NCBI GenBank assembly: GCA_030674915.1
Contig: JASXSV010000023.1
Coordinates: 1-52,452, forward strand
DNA from: Candidatus Endonucleibacter bathymodioli
GTDB lineage: Bacteria > Pseudomonadota > Gammaproteobacteria > Pseudomonadales > Endozoicomonadaceae
Reading direction: 5' to 3'
Length of the DNA stretch: 52,452 nucleotides
Below the pieces are notes generated by a model that was given only the letters and a program-made list of their open reading frames with translations, was not told the origin of the DNA and ran no database searches. Positions 9,204 to 19,138 of the stretch are shown here, piece by piece. The position numbers and the translations under genes were made by a program. Position 1 is the first letter of the stretch; the number at the start of each line of letters is the position of its first letter.

Positions 9204-9474
9204 TTATCTAAAAACCTATCAGGATTCTAGCAGCTACTACTCACTGCTTCCATAATGAGTAGAGACATCACTCTTTCATTAATTGTTATTACCACTGTAG
9301 ACACCATTCTCTAGCAGCAAAGCACTATCTTTTCGTGTTTAATCTGTCCCACCGGCTCACAGTAACCATACAATATGACCTAGAGTGACTCTGCTTGGTA
9401 GCATACATAGCATGTAGCCCCAGAAGGAAAGCCAGGAATATTAAAAATCCTCCTAGTTACGGTTGTATAGCCAT
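9204..9474. other. upstream part of the divergent gap before the leucine dehydrogenase gene
   Basis: This is the left part of a 683-bp gap between two divergent genes. I see no coding sequence. Promoters for both directions should lie in the whole gap, but I cannot pick -10/-35 boxes with confidence. Confidence 0.4.
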
Positions 9475-9600
9475 TTCCCTTGAAAGTATGAAACTGTTGA
9501 CTGCTCTCACTCACCCCTATCACCGACTAATCATAAGCTCCTGCGGCTTCGTTCGCTAAGCACATATTCACAACTTCAGTGGTGACAGGTACAAATAATG
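9475..9600 (+). repeat. copy of the dispersed intergenic palindromic repeat
   Basis: The element has CTTGAAAGTATGA at the left, GTTGACTGCTCTCACTCACC as the characteristic inner block, an ATCACCGACTAATCATA centre, and a TTCACAACTTCAGTGG right arm. It matches the array copies in order and spacing, with point differences. Confidence 0.6.
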
Positions 9601-9886
9601 CTCTTAAGGCTTGACTCTGTATTTTATCTGGTTTTTCTGTTTGCGCGTATTATCTCTTAATCTTCAAATTTCTGGTTAGTGCAACTCTATCGATTAGGTG
9701 GTATTTTCAACAAGCTATGATTATTCACGTGAGAGATAACTGCCGCACTTATTAACACTCAAAATAACACGACATGGCACGTATCGTTTGGAAATACCGT
9801 ACCTCTTCCCTGTTGTCGGTATTATCCGCAATACGCAAGTATCCTTAGTAGAGTTTGGTGCTCTAAAAAATATGGAGAATGTAGGA

Positions 9887-10936
9887 ATGTTCAAACAGAT
9901 GACAGAGTCTCAAGTTACTGATGTACATTTCAAATATGATAAAGATAGCGGGCTTGAATCGATTGTTGCTATTCATAACACCTCTAGAGGACCTGCTCTC
10001 GGAGGCTGCCGCATTATTCCTTATACCTCCACTGACTCCGCAGTTACCGACGCTATTCGATTAGCAAAAGGAATGAGCTATAAAGCTGCTCTGGCTGGTC
10101 TTGACTTGGGCGGCGGCAAGGCTGTTATTATGGAGCCCCCCCATGCATATAACAGAGAAAATCTATTCAAAGCATTTGGCCGTTTTGTAGAAGAATTAAA
10201 TGGGCGTTACATTACGGCCATGGATAGCGGTACAACTGTTACAGATATGGATAATATTGCGACTCGAAGCTCTTATGTAACTTGTACATCTTCGGTTGGA
10301 AACCCTGCTCCTTATACGGCTAAGGGCGTATTCCTAGGCATACAGGCTTGCCTAAAAACATGCCAGGATTTTAATGACAGTCTGTCAGGCATGCGTATTG
10401 CTGTTCAAGGATTAGGCAACGTAGGATATGCACTATGCGAGCTTTTACATGCTGAAGGAGTCAAGCTTTTTGTGTCTGACATAGATGAAAACAAAGTTAA
10501 TAGATGTGTTGCAAAACTTGCGGCAACAGCAGTTCCTACGGACCAGATTCATAAAACAGATTGCGATATTTTTAGCCCTTGTGGTTTAGGCGGCATACTT
10601 AATGAACAATCCATAAACGAGCTTCGGTGCCGAGTCGTAGCTGGATCAGCTAATAACCAGCTGCTGACACCAGAGTGCGGTGAATTATTATTACAGAAAG
10701 ATATACTCTATGCCCCTGATTACCTTATTAATGCTGGAGGTCTCATCTTTGTGGCGCTGACCTATCAAGGTTTTAATGCAGATAAGTTAAACAGACATTT
10801 AGAGACAATTCACCATACTTTATTAGATATTTTTAGAACAGAACAACAAATCAAAGAATCTGGCAGTGTTATCGCTGACCGAATGGCAGAAACCATACTT
10901 TTTGGTAATAAAAACACAGAACCACTCAACGCCTAA
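9887..10936 (+). CDS. leucine dehydrogenase (branched-chain amino acid dehydrogenase)
   Basis: The enzyme reversibly deaminates leucine, valine and isoleucine to their 2-oxoacids with NAD+. I start it at 9887 (MFKQMTESQV), where homologues begin and a GGAG lies 9 bases upstream; the frame is open back to 9788 but those extra residues do not look conserved. With this start the protein has 350 residues. The catalytic lysines are Lys66 in KGMSYKAA and Lys78 in LGGGKAV, Asp113 lies in TAMDSGT, and a Rossmann motif VQGLGNVG and the C-terminal INAGGLI follow. The Glu usually before the catalytic Asp is Met here. It is followed at once by E1-alpha, E1-beta and E2 genes, which would oxidise its products. 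Confidence 0.88.
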   Translation: MFKQMTESQVTDVHFKYDKDSGLESIVAIHNTSRGPALGGCRIIPYTSTDSAVTDAIRLAKGMSYKAALAGLDLGGGKAVIMEPPHAYNRENLFKAFGRFVEELNGRYITAMDSGTTVTDMDNIATRSSYVTCTSSVGNPAPYTAKGVFLGIQACLKTCQDFNDSLSGMRIAVQGLGNVGYALCELLHAEGVKLFVSDIDENKVNRCVAKLAATAVPTDQIHKTDCDIFSPCGLGGILNEQSINELRCRVVAGSANNQLLTPECGELLLQKDILYAPDYLINAGGLIFVALTYQGFNADKLNRHLETIHHTLLDIFRTEQQIKESGSVIADRMAETILFGNKNTEPLNA

Positions 10937-10987
10937 GCTCCAGAGCAACTGGCACTAATTGACAAATACCTGTCATGGAGAAAGGTC

Positions 10988-12073
10988 ATGTCTCATTACG
11001 GAACTATACATATTCCATTTATTCAATTTCTTGATGAAGAGGGAGAAACTCTGCAACAACTCCCTGAGTGGACTGAAGATAGCAACGTTCTAATTAATTA
11101 CTATAGATCCATGGTTATTGCTCGTCATGGCGACCAGAAAGCTATAGCTCTGCAAAGAACAGGTAAAATGGGCACCTATCCCTCTTGCCTTGGCCAGGAG
11201 GCTATCAGCACTGTTTATTCTGCTCTTTTAAACACAGATGACGTGTTAATTCCTTATTATCGTGATCTTCCCGGACTTATGGGCCGCGGCATACCACTTA
11301 GTGATGTTTATTTATACTGGGGAGGTGATGAGCAAGGCAGTGCAAGTGCTGCTTGGGGGCAGGATTTCCCTAATTGTGTCCCGATAGCAACCCAAGCAGG
11401 TCATGCGGCCGGTGTTGCCACCGCATTCAAAATTCGCAATGAGCCACGGGTTGCTTTATGCGTCCTAGGTGACGGTGCTACATCCAAGGGAGATTTTCCC
11501 GAAGCGCTTAATCTTGCTGGCGCATGGCAGTTGCCAGTTGTGTTCGTTATTAATAACAATCAATGGGCTATTTCTGTTCCAAGAACTATTCAGTCCGCTG
11601 CACCAACTCTTGCACAAAAAGGAGTAGCAGCTGGATTACCTTCTATCCAAGTTGATGGTAACGATGTTATTGCACTCCATGAAGTTATGAGTGACGCTAT
11701 TGCAAAAGCTAGGAATAGAAAAGGGGCCACGGTTATAGAAGCCATTACCTACCGCTTATCAGATCATACTACTGCTGATGATGCTAGTCGTTATCGCGAT
11801 AGTGAGAATCTTAAACTGGCCTGGCAAAAGGAGCCAATTAAACGCTTGAGAGGTTTTCTACATCAACGAAACTTATGGAGCGGGCAACAGGAACAGGAAC
11901 TAAAAAAAGAAGCTGAGATTATTATCCAAGAAGCAGTTAAAGCCTATATGAGCACACCTTTGCCAAAGGTTTCTGATATGTTTGACTACCAGTACGCTAA
12001 CATGCCGACAGAACTTGCTCGACAAAAACAGCACGCTAACGAACTAGCTGCATTCGACAATGATAGAGGCTAA
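10988..12073 (+). CDS. 2-oxoacid dehydrogenase E1 component, alpha subunit
   Basis: This is the thiamine-diphosphate-binding alpha subunit of a heterotetrameric E1 of the branched-chain 2-oxoacid or PDH type. The 361-residue protein carries the ThDP/Mg motif from GDGATSKGD at 161 to VINNNQWAIS near 187-196, the phosphorylation-loop-like TYRLSDHTTADDASRYR, and an N-terminal YYRSMVIARHGDQKAIALQ block. It sits 51 bp after leucine dehydrogenase and 5 bp before E1-beta, so it is almost certainly co-transcribed with them. Sequence alone does not separate a pyruvate from a branched-chain substrate; the leucine dehydrogenase neighbour favours branched-chain oxoacids. Confidence 0.9.
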   Translation: MSHYGTIHIPFIQFLDEEGETLQQLPEWTEDSNVLINYYRSMVIARHGDQKAIALQRTGKMGTYPSCLGQEAISTVYSALLNTDDVLIPYYRDLPGLMGRGIPLSDVYLYWGGDEQGSASAAWGQDFPNCVPIATQAGHAAGVATAFKIRNEPRVALCVLGDGATSKGDFPEALNLAGAWQLPVVFVINNNQWAISVPRTIQSAAPTLAQKGVAAGLPSIQVDGNDVIALHEVMSDAIAKARNRKGATVIEAITYRLSDHTTADDASRYRDSENLKLAWQKEPIKRLRGFLHQRNLWSGQQEQELKKEAEIIIQEAVKAYMSTPLPKVSDMFDYQYANMPTELARQKQHANELAAFDNDRG

Positions 12074-12078
12074 TATCC

Positions 12079-13062
12079 ATGACTAATCGCATTACCATGG
12101 TGGAAGCTGTCAACCTAGCGCTAGATCATGCAATGAAACAAGATCCTAATGTAATATTACTGGGTGAAGATATAGGTGTTAACGGTGGTGTGTTTCGTGC
12201 AACTTTGGGGTTAAGAGAAAAATATGGATTAAAGCGAGTTATGGATACCCCTCTGGCAGAAGCAATGATTGCAGGTGTTTCCATCGGCTTAGCTTCTCAA
12301 GGGCTAAAACCAGTTGCGGAAATACAGTTTATGGGGTTTATTTTTCCTGCTATGGAGCAACTGATGTGTCATGCAGCAAGGCTCCGAAATAGAACCAGGG
12401 GGCGACTAACCTGCCCTATGGTTTTGCGCGCACCTTTTGGTGGAGGCATACATGCACCGGAGCATCACTCAGAAAGCACCGAGGCCTTATTTGCGCATAT
12501 ACCAGGACTGCGAGTCGTAATTCCATCATCTCCAGCTAGAGCTTACGGGTTACTTCTAGCTTCTATCAGGGATCCTGACCCCGTCATTTTCCTAGAACCA
12601 AAACGTATTTATCGTGTCGTTAAACACCTTGTAAATGAAACTGCCGACCCCTTACCTTTGGATACATGCTTTACGTTGAAGGAAGGTCAAGATATTACGT
12701 TAGTTAGCTGGGGGGCATCAATACGTGAAACTCAGCAAGCAGGGAGGATTTTGGAAGAACACGGTATATCCGCAGAAATTATTGACGTTGCGACTATAAA
12801 GCCTCTTGACATGGATACAATATTGACATCCGTTCGCAAAACAGGTCGGTGTGTAATTATTCATGAGGCTTGTAAAAGCTTCGGCGTAGGGGCAGAAATA
12901 GCTGCGCACTTGAATGAAAAATCTTTTCACGATCTCAAGGCACCTGTTCAGCGTGTTACGGGCTTTGATATTACCATTCCCTATTATCGCATGGAGCATC
13001 ACTTTATCCCGTCAACAGATAGAATAGTAACAGAATCAGTTAAAACCTTAGCCTATAAGTGA
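12079..13062 (+). CDS. 2-oxoacid dehydrogenase E1 component, beta subunit
   Basis: This 327-residue protein is the beta subunit partner of the preceding gene. It has the transketolase pyrimidine-binding domain (LGEDIGVNGGVFRAT near 28-42, DTPLAEAMIAGVSIGLA), the conserved FGGGIHAPEHHSESTEALF loop and a C-terminal transketolase domain (VSWGASIRET, IHEACKSFGVGAEIAAHL). Together with E1-alpha it decarboxylates the 2-oxoacid and passes the acyl group to the lipoyl arm of E2. Only 5 bp separate it from E1-alpha, indicating translational coupling. The E2 gene follows after an unusually long 367-bp gap. Confidence 0.92.
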   Translation: MTNRITMVEAVNLALDHAMKQDPNVILLGEDIGVNGGVFRATLGLREKYGLKRVMDTPLAEAMIAGVSIGLASQGLKPVAEIQFMGFIFPAMEQLMCHAARLRNRTRGRLTCPMVLRAPFGGGIHAPEHHSESTEALFAHIPGLRVVIPSSPARAYGLLLASIRDPDPVIFLEPKRIYRVVKHLVNETADPLPLDTCFTLKEGQDITLVSWGASIRETQQAGRILEEHGISAEIIDVATIKPLDMDTILTSVRKTGRCVIIHEACKSFGVGAEIAAHLNEKSFHDLKAPVQRVTGFDITIPYYRMEHHFIPSTDRIVTESVKTLAYK

Positions 13063-13429
13063 AGGTACTTGCAGTGGTTGGTGATGCAACTAAAAGAAAA
13101 AAGATTATAGTTAAGATGAAGCGTTTAGGAGAAGCGCAAACCTCACCACCATACTCATTTAAAACAGTACAATACATGTGAACAGAAATCTTTTCACACA
13201 AACGATAAGAGATATACCAGTTACTATTGACACTGTAGTATGGCTATAAATGAGAAACTCCCCAGTCGTCTACTTACTAGCAGTAAGAGCTTGGGGGTAG
13301 TTATAGTAGCCAACAAACCTACACCTTCAAGGATAATGGGTATAGTCAGGAAAGTAGTGTTTTTAATCTATTTAAAGAGAGGGCCTTTCCTTCTACGGAT
13401 AGATCACCCTACTGCTCGGGAGAATTGCC
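13063..13429. repeat. 367-bp intra-operon gap with a divergent dispersed repeat
   Basis: The spacer between E1-beta and E2 has no supported gene. From about 13205 to 13345 it shows the dispersed-repeat frame: a TACCAGTTACTATTGA left end, a central CTACTTACTAGC block and a CACCTTCAAGGATAATGGG right end followed by TATA. It probably represents insertion of the element into an operon that is compact in other bacteria. Confidence 0.45.
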
Positions 13430-14512
13430 ATGAAGTTTTTCTATTTGCCAGATTTGGGTGAAGGTATACCAGAAGCTGATATTGTTAAATGGCATGTGAA
13501 TGAAGGTGATGAAGTAAAAGAAGATCAAATCATTGTATCGGTTGAAACGGCTAAGGCTGTGGTGGAAGTACCATCACCTGTTACAGGTACGATTAAAGCT
13601 CTCTGCAGTCAATCTGGCGATACGGTTCTTACGGGCGAACCCTTGGTAGAGTTTGTCTCTAATAATGACGATGTAGGCACTGTCGTCGGCGAGCTAGCTC
13701 AAGAAAAAATGGGCACTGAAGTTGATGACACATTTATTATTGGTGCAGCACCTAATACCCAGTTAAAAAGCAACCCATTATCTATGTCAGGGTTAGCCTC
13801 GTTAGCCGATAAATATAGAATAAATTTGGAGCAAAGTGGCGCTCGACAAACCCAGAGTCCTACTGGGCATTACCCACTTAAAAACCCATCTCCGCTCAAG
13901 GGCGTAAGAAGGCATATGGCCAGAATTATGTCTGCCTCCCATGCTGAAGTTGTTCCTGTCACCCTGTTTGGAGATGCTGATATTTATCACTGGGAAAAAA
14001 AAGAAGATATTACCGTCCGGTTGATTAAGGCTATTGTTCTAGCCTGCAAGGCAGAGCCTGCACTTAATGCATGGTTTGACGGCGCAACAATCAGTCGTGA
14101 GCTTCATAGCTCTGTAAACCTTGGACTGGCTATCGATAGCTCAGAGGGTTTGTTTGTTCCAGTGATTCGTTCGGTGCATGAACTGACTGATAGCGCACTG
14201 AGACTAAAAATTAACACACTCCGTGAAGAGGTAAATAATCGTTCAATATCTCCTCTTGAGCTTCAGGGAGCATCAATAACATTAAGCAATTTTGGTGTAT
14301 TTGCGGGAACTTATGCGACACCTATAATTGTTCCTCCATCAGTTTGCATTATCGGCGTAGGCAGACTAAAAGACGTAGTTGTTAGCATAAAAAAAGTTCC
14401 TGAATGCCACCGCGCCCTTCCTCTGTCTTTATCTTTTGATCATAGAGCTGCTACTGGTGGAGAGGCAACCCGCTTTTTAAAAACGATGCTCGATAGTCTT
14501 GAGGACACCTAA
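13430..14512 (+). CDS. dihydrolipoyl acyltransferase (E2) of a 2-oxoacid dehydrogenase complex
   Basis: E2 accepts the acyl group from E1 on a lipoyl lysine and transfers it to CoA. The 360-residue protein has one N-terminal lipoyl domain (MKFFYLPDLGEGIPEADIVK; lipoyl Lys42 in VETAKAVVEV), a poorly conserved region of about 105-150 where a peripheral subunit-binding domain is expected, and a C-terminal catalytic domain with SFDHRAATGGEA (catalytic His338). It is preceded by GGGAGA at suitable spacing. The lipoyl motif is ETAKA rather than the commoner ETDKA. No dihydrolipoamide dehydrogenase (E3) gene follows, so E3 must be supplied from another locus. Confidence 0.88.
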   Translation: MKFFYLPDLGEGIPEADIVKWHVNEGDEVKEDQIIVSVETAKAVVEVPSPVTGTIKALCSQSGDTVLTGEPLVEFVSNNDDVGTVVGELAQEKMGTEVDDTFIIGAAPNTQLKSNPLSMSGLASLADKYRINLEQSGARQTQSPTGHYPLKNPSPLKGVRRHMARIMSASHAEVVPVTLFGDADIYHWEKKEDITVRLIKAIVLACKAEPALNAWFDGATISRELHSSVNLGLAIDSSEGLFVPVIRSVHELTDSALRLKINTLREEVNNRSISPLELQGASITLSNFGVFAGTYATPIIVPPSVCIIGVGRLKDVVVSIKKVPECHRALPLSLSFDHRAATGGEATRFLKTMLDSLEDT

Positions 14513-14942
14513 AAAACAACTCAATAGTTGCAGAAAGACTTAAAAATCCACATTATTATACTGTAATATGAAGTGCAGCATTTTGTGCCATTGCAATATG
14601 AGGCATCAAGATTTTATGCAATGAATATCACCTGATATTGAGATATATAGATAGCGGTAGTCAGTATCAGTAAGTATTTTTGGTGCAGATTTGGGTAAAG
14701 ACGACATAAGCTGATAAAAACTAGCTTTTAGCAACGTTAGTCATATGCTAACTAAGTTCTTATTTTTGATGGATGTCATCTATAACTTCACCTGCTCAGA
14801 GTCTACTTCTGATAGTTTCTCCATGTCCTAGACGCTAATACAACAGTCTCGGATTAACGAAAAATAGGTGGCCAAGAAGCTGACTCTGCGGATAGCGGTA
14901 TTATGAGATTCATCAGTCGTCATCATATAAAGTAGGTGCAAC
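14513..14942. other. 430-bp regulatory region upstream of prkA
   Basis: No gene or repeat copy is supported. The prkA promoter should lie here. I looked for a sigma-54 type GG-N10-GC element, because yeaG-type genes can be stress regulated, and found nothing close enough to consensus to claim. Confidence 0.4.
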
Positions 14943-16865
14943 ATGGATATTTTTAACAGTTACCAACAGCGCTATCAGTCTCAACAGGAGAAAGAATTTT
15001 CTATTCAGGAGTACTTGAATCTTTGCAAAAAAGAACCTCTTTCCTATGCCAGTGCAGCAGAGAGAATGTTAAATGCAATCGGTGAACCGGAATATGTGGA
15101 TACATCGTGCGATCCCCGCCTCAGTCGCATTTTCTCTAATAAACTTATTAAACATTACCCTACGTTTGATGGTCTTTATGGAATGGAGGAGCCGATTGAA
15201 CAAGTAGTTGCTCATTTTCGATATGCGGCTCAGGGTCTGGAAGAAAGGAAACAGATACTTTACCTTCTAGGCCCTGTTGGAGGCGGGAAGTCATCATTGG
15301 CAGAGCGCCTGAAAGCTCTTATGGAAAAAGCTCCTTTCTACGCCATTAAAGGCTCACCGGTGTTTGAATCTCCACTTGGCATTTTTAGTCAGGAAAAGGA
15401 CGCTTCGATACTGCAACAGGAGTACGGTATTCCTGAACGCTATTTAGGCTCCATATTGTCACCTTGGGCCGTAAAGCGACTCCATGAATTTGGAGGAGAT
15501 ATCAGCAAATTCAGAGTAATAAAAGTATATCCGAGCATACTTCACCAAGTAGCTATCGCAAAAACAGAACCTGGAGATGAAAATAATCAAGACATATCTA
15601 GCCTAGTAGGAAAAGTCGATATTAGGCAGCTTGAAGAGTACTCACAGGACGATCCTGATGCCTACAGCTTTTCTGGCTCACTCTGCAGAGCCAACCAGGG
15701 CATCATGGAGTTTGTAGAAATGTTTAAGGCTCCAGTAAAAGTACTATATCCCTTACTGACGGCCACTCAAGAGGGAAATTATAACGGCACTGAAGGTATG
15801 GGTGCTATTCCTTTCAATGGAATTGTTTTAGCTCATTCTAACGAATCTGAATGGAAAAGTTTTAGGAATAACCAAATTAACGAGGCATTTATTGATCGAG
15901 TTAACATCGTCAAGGTCCCATACTGCACCCGTGTAACAGAAGAAATACTTATATATAAAAAACTATTACAAAACAGCTCTCTAAAAAATGCACGCTGCGC
16001 CCCAGAAACTCTGGAAATACTGGCGAGATTTTCTGTTCTATCGCGGATAAAGGAATCGGAGAACTCCAACACATATGCAAAAATGCGAGTATACGACGGG
16101 GAAAAACTAAAGGACACAGACCCGAACGCTAAAATGCAACAAGCATATAAAACCGAAGCTGGTGTTGATGAAGGGATGGAAGGGCTTTCAACTCGTTTTG
16201 CCTTTAAAATACTATCAAAAGTATTCAATTTTGATCCAACCGAAATTGCAGCCAACCCTGTTCATCTGCTCTATATTCTGGAGAGAGAGATAGAGCAGCA
16301 CCAACTTCCTAAAGACACCCACGAACGATACCTGTACCATATAAAAGAGTTTCTCTCTCCTAAATATATTGACTCACTAGGCAAGGAAATACAGACAGCT
16401 TATCTGGAGTCTTACTCCGAATACGGCCAAAACATTTTTGACAATTATATCACCTATGCTGATGCCTGGATTCAGGATCAAGAATATCGAGACCCTGAAA
16501 CAGGTGAAATTCTTGATAGAGTGGCGATCAATGAAGAGCTAGAAAAAATAGAGAAAGCGGCTAACATTGCTAACCCAAAAGACTTTCGTAACGAAGTCGT
16601 GAGCTTTGTTTTACGGACAAAGGCCAGCAATAAAGGCAAAAATCCTAACTGGTCTAGTTATGAAAAGATGCGCATTGTTGTAGAGAAAAAGATGTTTTCA
16701 AATACTGAGGACTTACTCCCAGTCATTTCCTTCAACGCTGAGGGGCTTGCTGAAGACAAGCGTAAGCACAACGAATTCAGCAAAAGAATGGTTGCACGTG
16801 GGTATACCAAAAAACAAGTAAGATTGCTTACAGAGTGGTATATTAGGGTAAGAAAATCACAATAA
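14943..16865 (+). CDS. prkA: PrkA/YeaG serine protein kinase
   Basis: PrkA (YeaG in E. coli) is a cytosolic AAA+-type serine kinase acting in stress and stationary-phase adaptation, usually with YeaH and a SpoVR protein. The 640-residue protein matches the E. coli length (644). The P-loop GPVGGGKSS lies at 110-118 after the family opening YQQRYQSQQEKEFSIQEYL, a Walker-B-like segment follows, and the C-terminal PrkA kinase domain includes EKMRIVVEKKMFSNTEDLLP. The next gene, yeaH, begins 65 bp downstream on the same strand, so the two form an operon. No spoVR (ycgB) gene follows. Confidence 0.95.
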   Translation: MDIFNSYQQRYQSQQEKEFSIQEYLNLCKKEPLSYASAAERMLNAIGEPEYVDTSCDPRLSRIFSNKLIKHYPTFDGLYGMEEPIEQVVAHFRYAAQGLEERKQILYLLGPVGGGKSSLAERLKALMEKAPFYAIKGSPVFESPLGIFSQEKDASILQQEYGIPERYLGSILSPWAVKRLHEFGGDISKFRVIKVYPSILHQVAIAKTEPGDENNQDISSLVGKVDIRQLEEYSQDDPDAYSFSGSLCRANQGIMEFVEMFKAPVKVLYPLLTATQEGNYNGTEGMGAIPFNGIVLAHSNESEWKSFRNNQINEAFIDRVNIVKVPYCTRVTEEILIYKKLLQNSSLKNARCAPETLEILARFSVLSRIKESENSNTYAKMRVYDGEKLKDTDPNAKMQQAYKTEAGVDEGMEGLSTRFAFKILSKVFNFDPTEIAANPVHLLYILEREIEQHQLPKDTHERYLYHIKEFLSPKYIDSLGKEIQTAYLESYSEYGQNIFDNYITYADAWIQDQEYRDPETGEILDRVAINEELEKIEKAANIANPKDFRNEVVSFVLRTKASNKGKNPNWSSYEKMRIVVEKKMFSNTEDLLPVISFNAEGLAEDKRKHNEFSKRMVARGYTKKQVRLLTEWYIRVRKSQ

Positions 16866-16930
16866 TAGTCTTTGATGAAAGCGGGGAAGCTGCCTCCATG
16901 GTGGGTCAATAACGTAGGGAAAGTTTATAA

Positions 16931-18208
16931 ATGAGCATTGTAATCGATCGTCGCCTCAACGGTAAAAACAAAAGTACTGTCAATCGCCAGCGCTTTATGG
17001 ATAGGTATCGTAAACATATCAAAAAAGCGGTATCAGATGCTGTCAATCAACGATCAATAACAGATATCGAATCTGGGAGTCAAGTTAGCATTCCTAGTAA
17101 AGATTTGTCTGAACCTTTTTTTAGGCACGGTAAGGGTGGTAAGTACAAGCAAGTTCACCCCGGCAATAAAGACTTTATTGAAGGAGATACCTTCAATCGA
17201 CCAAATGGCGGGGACGGTAGTGGAGACGGCTCTGGCAAGGCTAGCGATAAGGGCGATGGAATGGATGAGTTTTCTTTCCAGATAAGCCATGATGAGTTTT
17301 TAGAGTACATGTTTGACAATTTAGAGCTCCCCAACCTAGTTAGAAAACAGCTTCAGGATGCCACAGAGTTCCAGTTCAAGCAGGCTGGTTTCAACAATAA
17401 TGGCTCACCTGATCGCCTAAATGTCATTCGCTCTCTCAGATCGGCTCATGCTCGTAGAATAGCTTTGTCTGGTGGTAGCCGCCGTGAACTCAGAGCGCTA
17501 AAGAAAGAACTTCGAGAAATGGAAGTAAGCCCAGAGGATACTGATCAAGAAAAAGCTTATACTCTACAGGAACGGATAACAGCACTGAATGTAAAGCTGA
17601 AGCGGCTACCTTTCATTGATGATTTTGACCTAAAATATAATAATGTTATTAGGGTTCCAGCACCTAGCAACAAGGCCGTCATGTTCTGTATTATGGATGT
17701 ATCCGGCTCCATGACCCAGGAAATCAAAGATATGGCAAAACGTTTTTTTATATTGCTATACCTTTTCCTGCAACGAAGCTACAAACAGATTGAGGTTGTT
17801 TTTATTCGCCATCATACATCTGCCAAGGAAGTAAGCGAAGAGGACTTTTTTTACTCCAGAGAAACCGGCGGAACGATTGTTTCTAGCGCCATGGAAATGA
17901 CAAAAGATGTAATAGATAACAAATATAGCCCTACGGATTGGAATATCTATGTAGCACAAGCGTCAGATGGTGACAACTGGGAAGGTGACTCCAGTGTTTG
18001 CACGAAAATCCTTACGGAACAGATTATGCCTAAAGTTCAGTATTTTTCTTATGTTGAAATCACCGACCGAGAACACCAGAATCTCTGGCGAGAATATCAG
18101 ACTATCGCAGAAACCTTTACAGATAGCTTTGCTATGCAACAAATAAAAACACCAGACGATATATATCCGGTTTTTCGGCGTCTGTTCGAGAAAAAGCAAA
18201 GCGCATGA
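16931..18208 (+). CDS. yeaH: YeaH, DUF444 protein with von Willebrand A-like domain
   Basis: YeaH is the conserved partner of the PrkA kinase; its biochemical role is not settled. The 425-residue protein matches the E. coli length (427). It opens [20 protein letters not shown], has a glycine/aspartate-rich low-complexity linker of about 94-115 ([18 protein letters not shown]), and carries a MIDAS-like metal site DVSGS at 256-260 followed by [10 protein letters not shown]. These support a vWA fold binding a divalent cation. It is co-oriented with prkA. Downstream lies decayed IS3 DNA instead of spoVR. Confidence 0.94.
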   Translation: MSIVIDRRLNGKNKSTVNRQRFMDRYRKHIKKAVSDAVNQRSITDIESGSQVSIPSKDLSEPFFRHGKGGKYKQVHPGNKDFIEGDTFNRPNGGDGSGDGSGKASDKGDGMDEFSFQISHDEFLEYMFDNLELPNLVRKQLQDATEFQFKQAGFNNNGSPDRLNVIRSLRSAHARRIALSGGSRRELRALKKELREMEVSPEDTDQEKAYTLQERITALNVKLKRLPFIDDFDLKYNNVIRVPAPSNKAVMFCIMDVSGSMTQEIKDMAKRFFILLYLFLQRSYKQIEVVFIRHHTSAKEVSEEDFFYSRETGGTIVSSAMEMTKDVIDNKYSPTDWNIYVAQASDGDNWEGDSSVCTKILTEQIMPKVQYFSYVEITDREHQNLWREYQTIAETFTDSFAMQQIKTPDDIYPVFRRLFEKKQSA

Positions 18209-18433
18209 CTCATGGCGTTTACCTGCTTCAACTAGTCCTTTGATGCTGTTATTGGAGGATAACGAAAGACATTTAAAGATTGCAGACAGTCTCAAACAAC
18301 GCAGGATAAACAAACGACACTGACTGATAATGGATACTTATGAATAGTATTGCTCGATCCAAGTTAGGTGCACATTTTTTTCAACGATCCCGCTAGGTGC
18401 CAAGAAATCTCGATCTACCGAGAGTCTGATGAT

Positions 18434-18655
18434 CTAACGATAACGAGTGTCTGATTTATCCTGATTACTTTTGGCATTTTCACCAACCTTGCCATCAAAT
18501 AGCTCACCTCCCAGCTTCTGTAGCTCCCGCTTCCAGCTGCTTACCATGGACAGCTGATGAATTTTCGGCTACCAGCTTGAGGCTTGTCTAATCCCCCTTG
18601 ACGACCTCTATACTCAGCCCTTGTCAGCACTGCATTTTTTGCGCTTCTTCCTCAT
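18434..18655 (-). pseudogene. decayed IS3-family orfA (transposase helix-turn-helix) remnant
   Basis: On the minus strand an ATG at 18655 opens MRKKRKKCSADKG, then the frame is broken. An in-frame TAG is followed by pieces resembling the IS3 OrfA core (VVKGD, TSLKLVAEN). After another shift it resumes as KIHQLSMVSSWKRELQKLGG and ends ELFDGKVGENAKS...TRYR with a TAG. The motif order (basic start, KGDKT-like helix, HQ...WKREL) is that of IS3-type OrfA proteins. No OrfB or clear inverted repeats remain. It occupies the place where spoVR commonly follows yeaH. Confidence 0.55.
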
Positions 18656-19138
18656 GATGGCGCAGTCCATTTTGTTATAAAATCAGAGCCTACTCTCCCA
18701 TCTGAAATTTTGGGACCAGTTCAAGCTCTGCGTGAGCGCTATTGTTGCACATGTCGTGTATTTAAAATGCAAGAATGGGAGCTCCTCTACCGATCAGCAG
18801 CCTTGTTTTCGTCAACGCATCGATGAGGATGACAATGAGAAACTTACTGCTAAGATAATCTGGGTAGGCGTCAGAGCATAAGCGACTCTATCAATCATAT
18901 GCATCTAATTAACTTGACTGTAATTATTTCATTACCTCAATGCACGACTTCCATTTACGCCCTTCCGTGATGCCTTTTTGTGCTCTTTTATCGCGCTAAT
19001 CAACTATAAGTTTGTTTTTTTAATAATGTTTTCATTTAATTCTTCCATCATTTAATTTATTACTGTATATATATATATACACACTAAACTGCGTCTTTTC
19101 AGACCTTTTATAATGAGAAGCAATGGAGAGTTACCTGG
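18656..19138. other. intergenic region upstream of the H-NS-like gene
   Basis: No intact gene is supported. A plus-strand piece around 18805-18880 reads RQRIDEDDNEKLTAKIIWV before a stop and may be further transposase debris, but I cannot assign it. From about 19010 the DNA is strongly AT-rich, with an alternating (TA)n tract near 19066-19078, typical of a promoter bound by H-NS-type proteins. Confidence 0.4.

Noticed and set aside
9788..9886. Upstream ATG (9788) as the start of leucine dehydrogenase
   Set aside because: The extra 33 residues do not resemble the family, and the ATG at 9887 has a better-placed GGAG and a family-typical N-terminus.
13240..13461. 73-codon plus-strand open frame before E2
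   Set aside because: It is built from the dispersed repeat and overlaps the E2 start out of frame.
14513..14942. Sigma-54 promoter for prkA
   Set aside because: A TGGCC...CTGAC stretch near 14870 resembles one half, but the spacing and GC element do not fit.
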